Shown here: positions 1 through 8,911 of the stretch, in pieces
How positions within the stretch are numbered: the first letter of the stretch is position 1
Layout of the letters: each line of letters starts with the position of its first letter
Assembly: GCA_007128425.1 (NCBI GenBank)
Contig: SKXL01000077.1
Span: 1-64,000 of the forward strand
Direction of reading: 5' to 3'
Length of the DNA stretch: 64,000 bases
Source: Balneolales bacterium
GTDB taxonomy: Bacteria; Bacteroidota; Rhodothermia; Balneolales; Natronogracilivirgulaceae
Program-made: the position numbers and the translations under genes
The notes under the pieces: model-generated
What the model was told of the DNA's origin: nothing
Database searches by the model: none
What the model saw: only the letters and a program-made list of their open reading frames with translations

Positions 1-2
1 AT

Positions 3-161
3 CGTGCCATAAATCGTTTCAAGAAAATGATGACCCGTTCACGCATTCTGATGGAATACAAAGACCGTCAGCAGTTTCTCAAACCTTCTGAGCTTCGCCG
101 TGAAGCACACAAGAAGAGTGTTCGGGAAGAGCGCAAGCGTCGTCGCGACGAATGGAGATAG
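3..161 (+). CDS. rpsU: 30S ribosomal protein bS21 (3' part)
   Basis: Only the last 52 codons are in the window; the start lies off the left edge. The visible reading frame begins RAINRFKKMMTRSRILMEYK and ends with a very basic tail rich in Arg and Lys, the pattern of bS21. bS21 binds the platform of the 30S subunit near the anti-Shine-Dalgarno region and helps mRNA selection. A full bS21 is about 60-70 residues, so little is missing. It is convergent with radA, 12 bases away. No terminator hairpin is visible between them. Confidence 0.9.
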   Translation, partial: RAINRFKKMMTRSRILMEYKDRQQFLKPSELRREAHKKSVREERKRRRDEWR

Positions 162-173
162 TGCGAGGGCACT

Positions 174-1544
174 TCAAATTAATCCGCTTTTCTTGAGAGC
201 GTCGTCAATATTACGCACGGCGCTGATCTTCAGTATGTTTCCGTCCTCTGTGTAGCCCTGCGGAACTACGGCATGACGAAACCCCATCGCTTCGGCTTCT
301 TCCAGTCTTCTGATCAGCTGGGTTACCCGCCTCACTTCAGCACCCAGCCCTACCTCACCGATCATCACCACCGGCTCTGCGGCCGCCTTTCCAGAAAGGG
401 ATGATACCAGTGCCATCGCTACACCAAGATCACACGCCGTCTCGGTGAGTTTCATCCCCCCGGCCACATTCAAAAATACGTCATGCTGACTGAAGTGCCA
501 ACCGCAGCGCTTCTCAAGAACTGCGAGCAGCAGTGACAGACGCCGATGGTCAAATCCCGATGTGGTACGCTGAGGCATGCCGTATGACGTCGGCGTTACC
601 AGTGCCTGAATTTCAATAAGCAGAGGACGCGTGCCTTCCATTGAGCAAACCACGGCATTTCCACTTACAGTGGGGTCAAACTCGGATAAAAACAACTCGG
701 ATGGATTGGAAATTTCCCTGAGTCCGCCGTTGTCCATCTCAAACACTCCTACTTCCTGTGCCGGACCAAAGCGGTTTTTCAGTGTTCGCAATATACGGTG
801 ATGCGACTGCTTGTCTCCTTCAAACTGCAAAACGGTATCGACCATATGTTCCAGAATGCGCGGCCCTGCAAGGTCACCATCCTTGGTCACGTGTCCGATG
901 GCAATTACCGTGATTTTCTCCTGCTTTGCCAGCTGCATAAGCAACGCAGCGCACTCCCTGATTTGTGCCGTGGTGCCGGGCATGCTTTGCAGGGCATTGT
1001 GGTAAACAGTCTGGATGGAATCGATAAACAGAATGCCGGGCTTTTCACTGCGAACGGTTTCAACAATCTGCATTATCTCCGTTTCGGTGTACATTCTGAG
1101 GTTCTTCGAATGGATATCAAGTCGGTGCGCGCGCTGCCTGATCTGGGCCAGAGATTCCTCGCCCGATACATAGAGCGTCTTCTGCCCGGTGAGCATGGAT
1201 GCACATTGAAGCGCCAGCGTGCTCTTGCCGACCCCGGGGTCACCCCCCAGCAACACAAACGAACCGGGCATCAGTCCGCCTCCAAGCACGCGATCCAGCT
1301 CCCCCATCCCGATTTGCAACCGTTCAGCTTCGGAAACCGGTATTTCATCGAGTGAATAGGGCTTGACAACATCTGAATCCTGTATCTTAAGGCGTGATTT
1401 GTGCAATTTCTGCCCGGTTTCATCGGGAATGATCACTTCCTCAAGAGTATTCCACTTTGCACAGGAACCACAGTTTCCCAGCCATTGCGATGTCTCCCAA
1501 CCACAGTTGGAGCAGACAAATCGTGTACGTCTCTTTTTAGCCAT
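174..1544 (-). CDS. radA: DNA repair protein RadA (Sms)
   Basis: RadA is a RecA-like ATPase that helps process recombination intermediates by driving branch migration from D-loops. The 456-residue product starts with a C4 zinc ribbon (Cys 11, 14, 25, 28). It has a Walker A motif GGDPGVGKST near residue 100, the RadA signature KNRFG near residue 255, and a C-terminal Lon-protease-like domain ending SAVRNIDDALKKSGLI. The length is normal for the family. I take the ATG at 1544 (protein starts MAKKRR); a TTG two codons upstream at 1550 is also in frame but has no ribosome-binding site. The flippase-like gene ends just upstream (stop at 1551-1553), so the two are probably co-transcribed. Confidence 0.96.
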   Translation of the reverse strand: MAKKRRTRFVCSNCGWETSQWLGNCGSCAKWNTLEEVIIPDETGQKLHKSRLKIQDSDVVKPYSLDEIPVSEAERLQIGMGELDRVLGGGLMPGSFVLLGGDPGVGKSTLALQCASMLTGQKTLYVSGEESLAQIRQRAHRLDIHSKNLRMYTETEIMQIVETVRSEKPGILFIDSIQTVYHNALQSMPGTTAQIRECAALLMQLAKQEKITVIAIGHVTKDGDLAGPRILEHMVDTVLQFEGDKQSHHRILRTLKNRFGPAQEVGVFEMDNGGLREISNPSELFLSEFDPTVSGNAVVCSMEGTRPLLIEIQALVTPTSYGMPQRTTSGFDHRRLSLLLAVLEKRCGWHFSQHDVFLNVAGGMKLTETACDLGVAMALVSSLSGKAAAEPVVMIGEVGLGAEVRRVTQLIRRLEEAEAMGFRHAVVPQGYTEDGNILKISAVRNIDDALKKSGLI

Positions 1545-1550
1545 AAACAA

Positions 1551-2690
1551 TCAGGGTATCCCAGGATGTTTTCTATCTTTTTTTGCATTGTCCGGTTTCA
1601 TGCCATTATTCTTTTTGTCATTGATTGTCTCAACAACCTTGACGTTGAGATACCAGCTCATGGCCATCAAACCGGCGCCAACTACCAGATAGAAACTGAT
1701 GAGTCGCCACATGAAAACTGCAATGCCCAGAAATTCACGGCGGGTCATGAGAGGACCCTGAAACAAGGCGTACAACCCCTCCAGCCCTCCGCTCCCACCA
1801 GGTGTCGGCATAAACATTCCGGCTAGAGTCATTGCCATTCCCCTTAAAAACGAGAGCAGCACATCAGCCGGAACGAAACTCAGCACCACTATGGCCGGCA
1901 GCCAGACTTTCGCAAGCCAGGCCAGTGTGGACAGGGCAAATGCATTTATTACAAATGATCTCGGCTTTTTTCGAAGTTCATGGGAGTAGGATTCCAATAC
2001 TTCTGCTTCCCGTGCAACTTTGTAGCGGTGCTTGCGCAATAGCGGCATGCTGAATACAAAGTTGACCGTTCGCTTAAGAACATAGGGATTCCGGAATACA
2101 CCATAGGTCAAAAAAGTGGCATAGCCGAGCAACAGTATGTAAATGAGAAACATGGCCCCATATCCCACCCAGCCGGCATTTTCAGGCACAACCGGGAAGA
2201 AAAATTCTAAAATGACCAGCATCGGTATGACAAACACCAGGAGCAATTGATCCAGCATGATACCGTATATCACAATGGCGCTGGATTCACCAAGGGACAG
2301 CTTTTCTCGAGTCATCACATAGGTGGCCATCGGTCCGCCACCAATTGTTGATGGTGTTACAGATGATGTAAACTCCCAGCATAGCACCACCCGCAGCGAA
2401 GCGATCCAGCTCAGTCGCTGCTCAGAAAGATATCGGATTTTTGCACTCAGGAACCAGATCCTGAGTCCAACCACAATCAAGGCGATGAACAATCCGGGTG
2501 TACGATTCCAGTAGAGCCGGTCGAAAAGGCCGGGCGAATACGTCCAGTAAATCAGCAAGCCCATGCTCGTGAGGCTCAGCAATATGGATAGAAACAGGTA
2601 CTTGCCGGAAATCTGCGGCGATACCCTTCCATCATCTGGCTTGCAATCGGAAACCGTGCTTTCTGTTTTATGTTCGCTGAACGTTGACAA
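1551..2690 (-). CDS. Flippase-like integral membrane protein (lysylphosphatidylglycerol synthase TM / UPF0104 family)
   Basis: 379 residues with about eight hydrophobic segments, first near residues 30-50 (YLFLSILLSLTSMGLLIYW). The motif SSVTPSTIGGGPMATYVM near residue 115 and TPGGSGGLEGLYALF near residue 300 are typical of the AglD/UPF0104 family, which shares the membrane fold of the MprF flippase domain. The substrate is unknown; lipid or lipid-linked sugar movement is only a family-level inference. No soluble synthetase domain follows, so it is not a full MprF. The only start before the first membrane span is a TTG at 2690; an in-frame stop lies a few codons upstream and I see no Shine-Dalgarno sequence. 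It leads directly into radA. Confidence 0.8.
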   Translation of the reverse strand: MSTFSEHKTESTVSDCKPDDGRVSPQISGKYLFLSILLSLTSMGLLIYWTYSPGLFDRLYWNRTPGLFIALIVVGLRIWFLSAKIRYLSEQRLSWIASLRVVLCWEFTSSVTPSTIGGGPMATYVMTREKLSLGESSAIVIYGIMLDQLLLVFVIPMLVILEFFFPVVPENAGWVGYGAMFLIYILLLGYATFLTYGVFRNPYVLKRTVNFVFSMPLLRKHRYKVAREAEVLESYSHELRKKPRSFVINAFALSTLAWLAKVWLPAIVVLSFVPADVLLSFLRGMAMTLAGMFMPTPGGSGGLEGLYALFQGPLMTRREFLGIAVFMWRLISFYLVVGAGLMAMSWYLNVKVVETINDKKNNGMKPDNAKKDRKHPGIP

Positions 2691-2796
2691 AAAATGTTTT
2701 AAACCTGGGTTGATTTATCTGAAAATCGCTGCTCCACCTGGGTGAATTGCTGCACAAATACTTTAAAATCAAATAAAAACTAATGAAAACAAAAAA

Positions 2797-2838
2797 GGCC
2801 TTGTACCTGATACAAACTTCGAATCAGGATACAAGGCC
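2797..2838 (-). terminator. Intrinsic terminator of fba
   Basis: Read leftward, GGGCCTTGTATCCTGAT pairs with ATCAGGTACAAGGCC around an 11-base loop, with a small internal bulge, and is followed at once by a run of six T. It lies about 45 bases after the aldolase stop codon. The strong stem plus T-run on the minus strand is what an intrinsic terminator needs. It separates fba from the flippase-radA pair. Confidence 0.85.
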
Positions 2839-2883
2839 CAAATTTACAGCATTTTTATGATACTCTGATCAAAAAAAAAAGCA

Positions 2884-3960
2884 TCAGGCTATGGTGATGT
2901 CCTCATCAAGATAAACATCCTGAATCACATTAAGCAGCTCAACGCCTTCTTTCATGGGACGCTGGAATGCCTTTCGGCCGCTGATCAGTCCCATTCCACC
3001 CGCACGCTTGTTCACAACGGCAGTCTTTGCGGCATCAACAAAGTCATTTTTACCGGATGCACCACCAGAGTTGATCAGACCGGCGCGGCCCATGTAGCAG
3101 TTGGCTACCTGGTACCGGGTAAGGTCAATGGGATGGTCCGTCGCAAGTTCGGTGTACATGCGCTCGTCCAGCTTTCCATAGGAGGAGTCACCGACATTGA
3201 GCGCCTTGAAACCACCGTTGACTTCCGGCAGCTTCTGCTTGATAATATCGGCCTGGATAGTGACGCCCAGGTGGTTGGCCTGACCCGTAAGGTCGGCTGC
3301 AACGTGGTAGTCCGTTCCGTTGATTTTGAAAGCGTTGTTGCGGGTGTAGCACCACAGGATGGTCGCCATTCCCAACTCATGGGCATAGGCAAACGCCTCG
3401 GCTACTTCCACGATCTGACGGGAAGCATTGTCGGAACCGAAGTAGATGGTTGCACCGACGGCAGCAGCTCCCATGTTGTAGGCATCGTCAATGGTACCAA
3501 ACATGATCTGGTCAAACTTGTTCGGATAGGTGAGCAGTTCGTTGTGGTTGATTTTCACCACAAAGGGAATCTTGTGCGCATACTTGCGGGCGACGGCGCC
3601 AAGGACGCCATACGTGGAGGCCACGGCATTGCAACCGCCTTCGTAGGCAAGCTTGACAATGTTCTCCGGATCGAAATAGACGGGATTTTTGGCAAATGAA
3701 GCACCACCTGAGTGCTCAATGCCCTGATCCACCGGCAATATCGATAGATAACCTGTTCCACCAAGCCGGCCATTGTCAAACAGACGCTGCAGATTGGCAA
3801 GCACCCTGTTGTTGCGATTTGAGGAACTCCACACGGTGTCAACAAAATCACTCCCGGGGATGTGAAGTTGATCTTTCGAAATGGTTTTACACTCGTGATT
3901 CAGCAGGCTATCCGCCTCATCACCAAGCAATTCATAGATATTTTTTGTTGCTACTGACAT
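2884..3960 (-). CDS. fbaB: Class I fructose-bisphosphate aldolase (DhnA/FbaB type)
   Basis: Cleaves fructose 1,6-bisphosphate to glyceraldehyde 3-phosphate and dihydroxyacetone phosphate, or the reverse, by Schiff-base chemistry, in the cytosol. The 358-residue protein carries [36 protein letters not shown] and the [10 protein letters not shown] strand. By comparison with archaeal DhnA-family enzymes, the lysine in ADIIK is the likely Schiff-base residue; this assignment is from memory. The ATG at 3960 is chosen because GGAGG sits 6 bases upstream. An in-frame TTG at 3972 overlaps that ribosome-binding site and is unlikely to be used. It is monocistronic, with its own terminator. An inverted repeat lies about 70-85 bases upstream of the start. 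Confidence 0.92.
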   Translation of the reverse strand: MSVATKNIYELLGDEADSLLNHECKTISKDQLHIPGSDFVDTVWSSSNRNNRVLANLQRLFDNGRLGGTGYLSILPVDQGIEHSGGASFAKNPVYFDPENIVKLAYEGGCNAVASTYGVLGAVARKYAHKIPFVVKINHNELLTYPNKFDQIMFGTIDDAYNMGAAAVGATIYFGSDNASRQIVEVAEAFAYAHELGMATILWCYTRNNAFKINGTDYHVAADLTGQANHLGVTIQADIIKQKLPEVNGGFKALNVGDSSYGKLDERMYTELATDHPIDLTRYQVANCYMGRAGLINSGGASGKNDFVDAAKTAVVNKRAGGMGLISGRKAFQRPMKEGVELLNVIQDVYLDEDITIA

Positions 3961-4264
3961 AAAAACCTCCAAAAAGTGAATATGATTAAATGTATTCCAA
4001 ACAGATCGCAGTGGTATTCTGCATGCTTAAAACGTGTTTTTCACGTTGAATTCTACTAATTCCTATATCGTTACAATATAAAGAATATAGTGTGAAATCT
4101 CTATTAAGAAACACCCGTCAGCCGTCTTCAATCGTTAAGTTTTTACTGAAAAATTCGTAATTTACGGATAGAAAGATGAAGCCGGCTGCTTTTTTAAAAC
4201 TGAACCGATCGTTAATTTTACCGTTCCAGGCAAGCTCAGCCGGAAGTCGAACCCAACCGATATT
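3961..4264. promoter_or_regulatory. Divergent intergenic region between fbaB and dusB
   Basis: About 300 bases without a gene, AT-rich in the middle. It must hold the fbaB promoter and probably the dusB promoter. The aldolase ribosome-binding site is at its left end. An inverted repeat, AACGTG-TTTTT-CACGTT, lies at 4031-4047 and could be an operator. I could not place -35/-10 elements with confidence. Confidence 0.45.
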
Positions 4265-5314
4265 TTGAAATACGAATTACAGCATATCACCGGCAACATT
4301 AAATCTTCACAGGTCGGCAGACCATACACCCCCTCGGTGCTAAAACCAGGCAGCAACAGCATTGTTCTGGCTCCCATGGAGGATGTGAGTGATTCACCCT
4401 TCCGTCAGATGTGCCGAGAACAGGGTGCTGATGTGGTTTACACCGAATTCATCAGCTCTGAAGCCATCATTCGCGAATCTGACGCATCCCGACACAAAAT
4501 GTCATTTGAAGAGTCGGAGCGCCCGCTTGGCATCCAGATTTTTGGCGGCAGGGAAGAAGCCATGTATGGTGCTGCCAAAATTGCTGAAGCCAGTAACCCG
4601 GATCTTGTCGATATCAATTTTGGTTGTCCGGTCTATAAAGTCGTCAAAAAAAATGCGGGTTCGGCTTGCCTCAGGGATTTAGGCATGATGGAACGCATGG
4701 CCGGCACAGTCGTAGATGCCACCCGTCTGCCTGTTACCGTAAAAACCCGGCTGGGCTGGGATGATCAGACCATACGCATTCGGGAAGTGGCACTCATGCT
4801 GCAATCGGTCGGAGTCAAGGCACTGACCGTTCATGCACGGACCCGCAGCCAGGGGTACAAGGGCGAGGCCCGCTGGGACTATTTCAAGTTTCTGAAAGAC
4901 ACACCCGGACTCGAAATTCCGATCATAGCCAACGGTGATATCTCCAGTCCGGTACATGCCCGCCATCTGTTCGATGAGACCGGAGTTGACGGCATCATGA
5001 TCGGCCGGGCTGCTATCGGTAACCCCTGGATTTTCCGGGATATCAAACACTATCTGGACAGCGGCGAACTTCTTCCCGCACCCACTCTTGAAGAACGCAT
5101 GCAGATGTGTTCCCGCCAGCTTCGGGCATCAGTCGCCCACCACGGTGAGCGCTACGGTGTAATTATGATGAAAAAACATTACGGTAATTACATCAAGGGG
5201 ATCCGGAACGGCAAACATCTGCGAATGGCGATCATGGAAAAAGAGCGCATGGACGAAATCATCGAACTTCTCCTCAACTTCCGTGAAGAATCTGCCACCC
5301 GAATTGCTGTATGA
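4265..5314 (+). CDS. dusB: tRNA-dihydrouridine synthase
   Basis: Flavoenzyme that reduces uridines in the tRNA D-loop using FMN and NADPH. Visible signatures are IVLAPMEDVSDSPFRQMC near the N terminus, the catalytic-cysteine motif NFGCPVYKVVKKNAGSA, TVHARTRSQGYKGEA, IIANGDI and GIMIGRAAIGNPWIF, in the order expected for a DusB TIM barrel. The length of 349 is normal (320-350). The start is uncertain: a TTG at 4265 gives 349 residues and a GTG at 4337 gives 325; neither has a clear ribosome-binding site. The DusB core begins only after the GTG. Convergent with serS, 58 bases apart. Confidence 0.93.
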   Translation: MKYELQHITGNIKSSQVGRPYTPSVLKPGSNSIVLAPMEDVSDSPFRQMCREQGADVVYTEFISSEAIIRESDASRHKMSFEESERPLGIQIFGGREEAMYGAAKIAEASNPDLVDINFGCPVYKVVKKNAGSACLRDLGMMERMAGTVVDATRLPVTVKTRLGWDDQTIRIREVALMLQSVGVKALTVHARTRSQGYKGEARWDYFKFLKDTPGLEIPIIANGDISSPVHARHLFDETGVDGIMIGRAAIGNPWIFRDIKHYLDSGELLPAPTLEERMQMCSRQLRASVAHHGERYGVIMMKKHYGNYIKGIRNGKHLRMAIMEKERMDEIIELLLNFREESATRIAV

Positions 5315-5372
5315 ATGGTTTGAATCGCATGGTCAAGCCCCATTCTGTCCGTCTTTCTTCTGAACGACAATC

Positions 5373-6653
5373 CTATAGCACCAGACGATCTGTCCGTACC
5401 CACGACTGAAGCATCCCGGGAATGGTTACCGACCCGTCTTCCTGTTGATGAGTCTCAAGAAATGCCGCCAACACACGTGGTAAAGCAAGTCCGCTGCCGT
5501 TAAGTGTGTGAACCATCCCGGTTTTCCCATCCTGCATTTTATGACGAATCATCATTCGTCGGGCCTGGTAATCCTCGAAGTTTGAACATGAACTAACTTC
5601 CAGCCATTTTTTCTGACCGGGGCTCCATACTTCCAGATCATACTTCTTGCTTTGCGTAAATCCCATATCTGCCGTGCCCATAAGCAGTGTACGATATGGC
5701 AGCTCCAGGGCCTCCAGCAGCTCTTCGGCATCACGCCGGAGTGACTCCAGCTCATCATAGGAGGTGTCCGGTCTGACAAGCTTCACCAGTTCCACCTTGT
5801 CGAATTGATGTAAACGGTTCAATCCGCGTACATCACGGCCATGCGACCCGGCCTCCCTTCGCCAGCACGGAGTGCAACACACATAACGGATAGGCAACGC
5901 GTCTGTCTGCAGCACCTCATCACGATGAAAATTGGTAACAGGGACCTCAGCGGTTGGAATGGCCAGGTACCCATCCCTCGGCACCACATACATCATATCT
6001 TCTTTGTCCGGAATCTGTCCCGTACCGCGAGCGGAGTCCTCATTTACAAAATAGGGCGCTATCATCTCCAAATAACCCTTATCCACGGCTCTGTCGATAA
6101 AGAACTGGATGAGCGCACGCTGTAGTCGTGCCACCGGACCTACGTAAAATGGAAAACCTGCAGATGTTACTTTCGCGCCCCGCTCAAAGTCAATCCATCC
6201 ACCATCAGCCACAAGGTCCCAATGTGCCTTGTATGATTCGGATTTCTCGCCGGCCGGCGTGCCCCAGGTATGGACAATCCGGTTGCCTGATTCGTCTTCC
6301 GTGACCGGAACCGAGGGATGTGCAATATTGGGTATCTTGAGAAGCATCCCGTCACGTTTGCCGGCCAGCTCCCTGACCTGCTCCTCGAGCTGCTTGACTT
6401 TCTGTTTCATCTCCCCGGTTTCCCGAATCACTTTCCGGGCCTCATCTTTCCTGCCCTGTCCCATCAGATCGCCGATCTCCCTGGCACGGGTATTGCTTTC
6501 ATTTCTGAGTTGATCCAGCTGGTGAACGGCTTTACGCCACAGTTCATCGGTTTCAAGCACCTGGTCAACAAGTCCGGTATCCCTTTCACGTTTGGCTTGC
6601 ATGGCTTGTCTGACCAGATCCGGTTGTTGTCGGATTCTCTGAATATCGAGCAT
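5373..6653 (-). CDS. serS: Seryl-tRNA synthetase
   Basis: Charges tRNA-Ser with serine (class II synthetase). The protein begins with the usual MLDIQRIRQQPDLVRQAM, followed by the N-terminal coiled-coil arm (residues about 30-110) that grips the tRNA. Motif 2 is seen as CWRREAGSHGRDVRGLNRLH and motif 3 as GSGLALPRVLAAFLE. The ATG at 6653 gives 426 residues, the normal family length. The frame stays open 48 codons further upstream, but that extension does not resemble any SerRS. Divergent from the Lrp-family gene. Confidence 0.97.
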   Translation of the reverse strand: MLDIQRIRQQPDLVRQAMQAKRERDTGLVDQVLETDELWRKAVHQLDQLRNESNTRAREIGDLMGQGRKDEARKVIRETGEMKQKVKQLEEQVRELAGKRDGMLLKIPNIAHPSVPVTEDESGNRIVHTWGTPAGEKSESYKAHWDLVADGGWIDFERGAKVTSAGFPFYVGPVARLQRALIQFFIDRAVDKGYLEMIAPYFVNEDSARGTGQIPDKEDMMYVVPRDGYLAIPTAEVPVTNFHRDEVLQTDALPIRYVCCTPCWRREAGSHGRDVRGLNRLHQFDKVELVKLVRPDTSYDELESLRRDAEELLEALELPYRTLLMGTADMGFTQSKKYDLEVWSPGQKKWLEVSSCSNFEDYQARRMMIRHKMQDGKTGMVHTLNGSGLALPRVLAAFLETHQQEDGSVTIPGMLQSWVRTDRLVL

Positions 6654-6811
6654 ATCACAAAACTTTCGTAAAATAACGGCATTATATCGCTGCCAAAGAT
6701 ACGACATAACCGGTTCAAGAGGAACCGGCACATACAGGTTTGCACGAAGGCAATCCAACAGACGGACTGTTTTTTTATCCGTTACATTCCATCTCAAATG
6801 CTTTGATTTTC

Positions 6812-6840
6812 TTGATTACCTAATTTTTTTAGGTTATTTT
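6812..6840 (+). promoter_or_regulatory. Promoter with embedded palindrome upstream of the Lrp/AsnC gene
   Basis: TTGATT at 6812-6817 and TATTTT at 6835-6840 are separated by exactly 17 bases. Those 17 bases form an inverted repeat, ACCTAA-TTTTT-TTAGGT (6818-6834). The start codon follows 46 bases later. An AT-centred palindrome in this place fits an autoregulatory Lrp-type operator. The -10 match is only moderate. Confidence 0.55.
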
Positions 6841-6886
6841 CACTAGGCAACGAAACTGGTTTGGAAACTACTACTAAAAGCTCATT

Positions 6887-7360
6887 ATGCATCATCTGGA
6901 TGATATCGATATTGCTATCCTCAAGCACCTGCAAAAAAACGGCAGGGCGCAGCGCAATAAACTGGCTAAAATTGTAAACCTATCTGTTCCATCTGTTTCG
7001 GAACGGATGAGAAAGCTTGAGGAAAAAAAACTTATTGACGGGTATCACGCCATTCTGAATCCTGTTAAGTTTAACTTTGACATTGCAGCGTTCATATTTG
7101 TTGAAATAGACAACTCAAGTTATCACGCTTCCTTTGTGGACCAGGCTGTTCTGGAACCGGAGATACAGGAGTGCCATTCCATTACCGGAGATGGTTCTCA
7201 TATCCTTAAAATAACGACAAAAAACACGGCTTCACTGGAAAAACTTCTCTCGCGCATCCAGTCGTGGGAGGGGGTAAAGAAAACCCGATCCAATATTGTA
7301 TTATCATCATTCAAACAGACACGTGAGATTCCGCTGGAGCCCAGTAAAGTATCATACTGA
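6887..7360 (+). CDS. Lrp/AsnC family transcriptional regulator
   Basis: 157 residues. The N-terminal winged helix-turn-helix is clear: IDIAILKHLQKNGRAQRNKL, then SVPSVSERMRKLEEKKLIDG. The C-terminal part (residues about 65-150) is the RAM/AsnC ligand-binding domain, with the motif CHSITGDGSHILKITTKNTA. Such proteins form octamers and sense amino acids or related metabolites; the ligand cannot be told from sequence. Normal length. A palindrome sits in its own promoter, suggesting autoregulation. The 3' end overlaps the likely start of the next gene, an unknown membrane protein, so the two may be co-transcribed. Confidence 0.93.
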   Translation: MHHLDDIDIAILKHLQKNGRAQRNKLAKIVNLSVPSVSERMRKLEEKKLIDGYHAILNPVKFNFDIAAFIFVEIDNSSYHASFVDQAVLEPEIQECHSITGDGSHILKITTKNTASLEKLLSRIQSWEGVKKTRSNIVLSSFKQTREIPLEPSKVSY

Positions 7361-8897
7361 TCCCGGATTTTTAAAGTGCCGGCTGATTCGCACACTTCCG
7401 GGAATCATTTTTTCGGTTTTTCTTTTTCTGTCAGCAACTGTGGTTGCGCAGCCCCATCGCGCATTCGGGATTGTATATCAGGAATCTGAAACCGACCGAC
7501 TCACCCGCGACGAATTTATGCAGCTGGACCGTGCGGGAGTTCGCTGGCTCCTTATTCAAGAGCCGATGTCAGAAAACCAGCAACAGTTGGTGCACGAATC
7601 TGATTTCTCACTGCTTGTCATGGTACCGGAGTACTATCCCATCCCTTACAGACTGTCCCACAATTCATTTCGATATTTTGAGAGAAGCGATTCTCTTTTG
7701 CACATCTACCATCAGGATCCTGCAGTCAAAGGTTTGGGACTTTTTGCCTATGGCAATTGGCAGAACACAACTCTTCCGGACCGATTGCAACAACTGGCAA
7801 ATCCTTATCTGGGAGAGCAGTCGCTGTTTATACTTGATGTGAGACCGTTTTCAAGTGAAAATCTGCACCCCTTTGATCATATCGTGCTGATGACGCGTTC
7901 TGCACATCAGCTACGATCACAGCTTGATCAGAATCCACCGCTCGCAGGTGTGCTGTATGCACCGGAAGATCCCGTTCTTGATCTCAGGGATTTTCAGAAA
8001 GTACTCCAACTCCTGGGCGAACATCGTGAAGTGCCGGTTTTTTTTCATCGCAACTGGTTTATGGCCAATTCATCCGATGAAAGCCTGCCAACTGAAAACA
8101 ACCTGGCTCAAATCACCAGGTTTCATTTCCAGATCCCGGATGCTCATATCGCCAATCCGCCTCCCCGGCACTCGGTATACAAGATTAACGGGTCAATGTT
8201 CCTTCTTTTCTTGTTCTGGTTGATATATGCCTTGTATTTCAGAGTAAATCCTCTCTACCGCAGATCCATTGGCAGGTTTTTCTTTAATTATGATTTTTTT
8301 GTGAACGATGTTCTCATGCGAAGAATTCGTTTCACGAATGATGCTGCTGTCGTATTCCTGTTTTCATGTCTAATGGCCGGAATCATGGGGTTTTCCTCAG
8401 CTGATCTGTTTCTGGATCCGGTTTCTCGGCAAACCCTGCTTCACTATACACCATTGTTCTCTCACAGTCAGGCCTTTCCCGCAGTATTTTTCCTGATCTT
8501 CTCCGGAGTAATGGCCATACTGCTTGGTATTCAGATAATCTGGCTGCGCATTGCAAATAACAAGCATGCCAACACCTCTCAAATTGCCACTTTCATTGTT
8601 TGGCCCCAACATCTTAACTTCGTCGTGGCCGGTTTGGGCATCATTTTGCTGCACTCGTTTTCGGAAGCCTTTATTGTCATCGCCATGCTTATCATTTTTC
8701 TGGCCATCACATTCATCAGCTTTTTCGCCGCGGCATACAATATGAGGCGCATTCACCCGACTTCACCGCTTTACATTGCAACGACATACGCTCTTTTTGT
8801 ACTGGTTACCACGACCGTTATCTCCTGGCTTGTATTCGGACTGGATATTATTGAGGCCTGGAATCTGGCGGTATCGCTTTCATCGCTGCAGTTTTGA
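7323..8897 (+). CDS. Unknown membrane protein with N-terminal periplasmic domain
   Basis: I do not recognise the family. The product begins with a signal-like hydrophobic stretch (GIIFSVFLFLSATVVAQ), then about 250 residues of soluble sequence with alternating strands and helices (for example LDRAGVRWLLIQEP, SLFILDVRPF, AGVLYAPEDPVLDLRDF). About six membrane segments follow from residue 290 to the end (MFLLFLFWLIYALYF, AVVFLFSCLMAGIMGF, FFLIFSGVMAILLGIQIIWL and others). The alternating pattern hints at a barrel-like fold, but that is a guess. The GTG at 7323 (524 residues) puts the signal peptide close to the N terminus; a TTG at 7296 is the other choice. Either start overlaps the Lrp-family gene. 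Confidence 0.7.
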   Translation: MRFRWSPVKYHTDPGFLKCRLIRTLPGIIFSVFLFLSATVVAQPHRAFGIVYQESETDRLTRDEFMQLDRAGVRWLLIQEPMSENQQQLVHESDFSLLVMVPEYYPIPYRLSHNSFRYFERSDSLLHIYHQDPAVKGLGLFAYGNWQNTTLPDRLQQLANPYLGEQSLFILDVRPFSSENLHPFDHIVLMTRSAHQLRSQLDQNPPLAGVLYAPEDPVLDLRDFQKVLQLLGEHREVPVFFHRNWFMANSSDESLPTENNLAQITRFHFQIPDAHIANPPPRHSVYKINGSMFLLFLFWLIYALYFRVNPLYRRSIGRFFFNYDFFVNDVLMRRIRFTNDAAVVFLFSCLMAGIMGFSSADLFLDPVSRQTLLHYTPLFSHSQAFPAVFFLIFSGVMAILLGIQIIWLRIANNKHANTSQIATFIVWPQHLNFVVAGLGIILLHSFSEAFIVIAMLIIFLAITFISFFAAAYNMRRIHPTSPLYIATTYALFVLVTTTVISWLVFGLDIIEAWNLAVSLSSLQF

Positions 8898-8911
8898 CTC
8901 ATTGTAAATTT

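Noticed and set aside
798-1355. A 185-codon frame on the + strand inside radA
   Set aside because: Antisense to radA; the sequence looks like reversed codons of the RecA-like domain.
3133-3699. A 188-codon open frame on the + strand inside the aldolase gene
   Set aside because: Antisense shadow of a well-supported gene; no ribosome-binding site and no recognisable motif.
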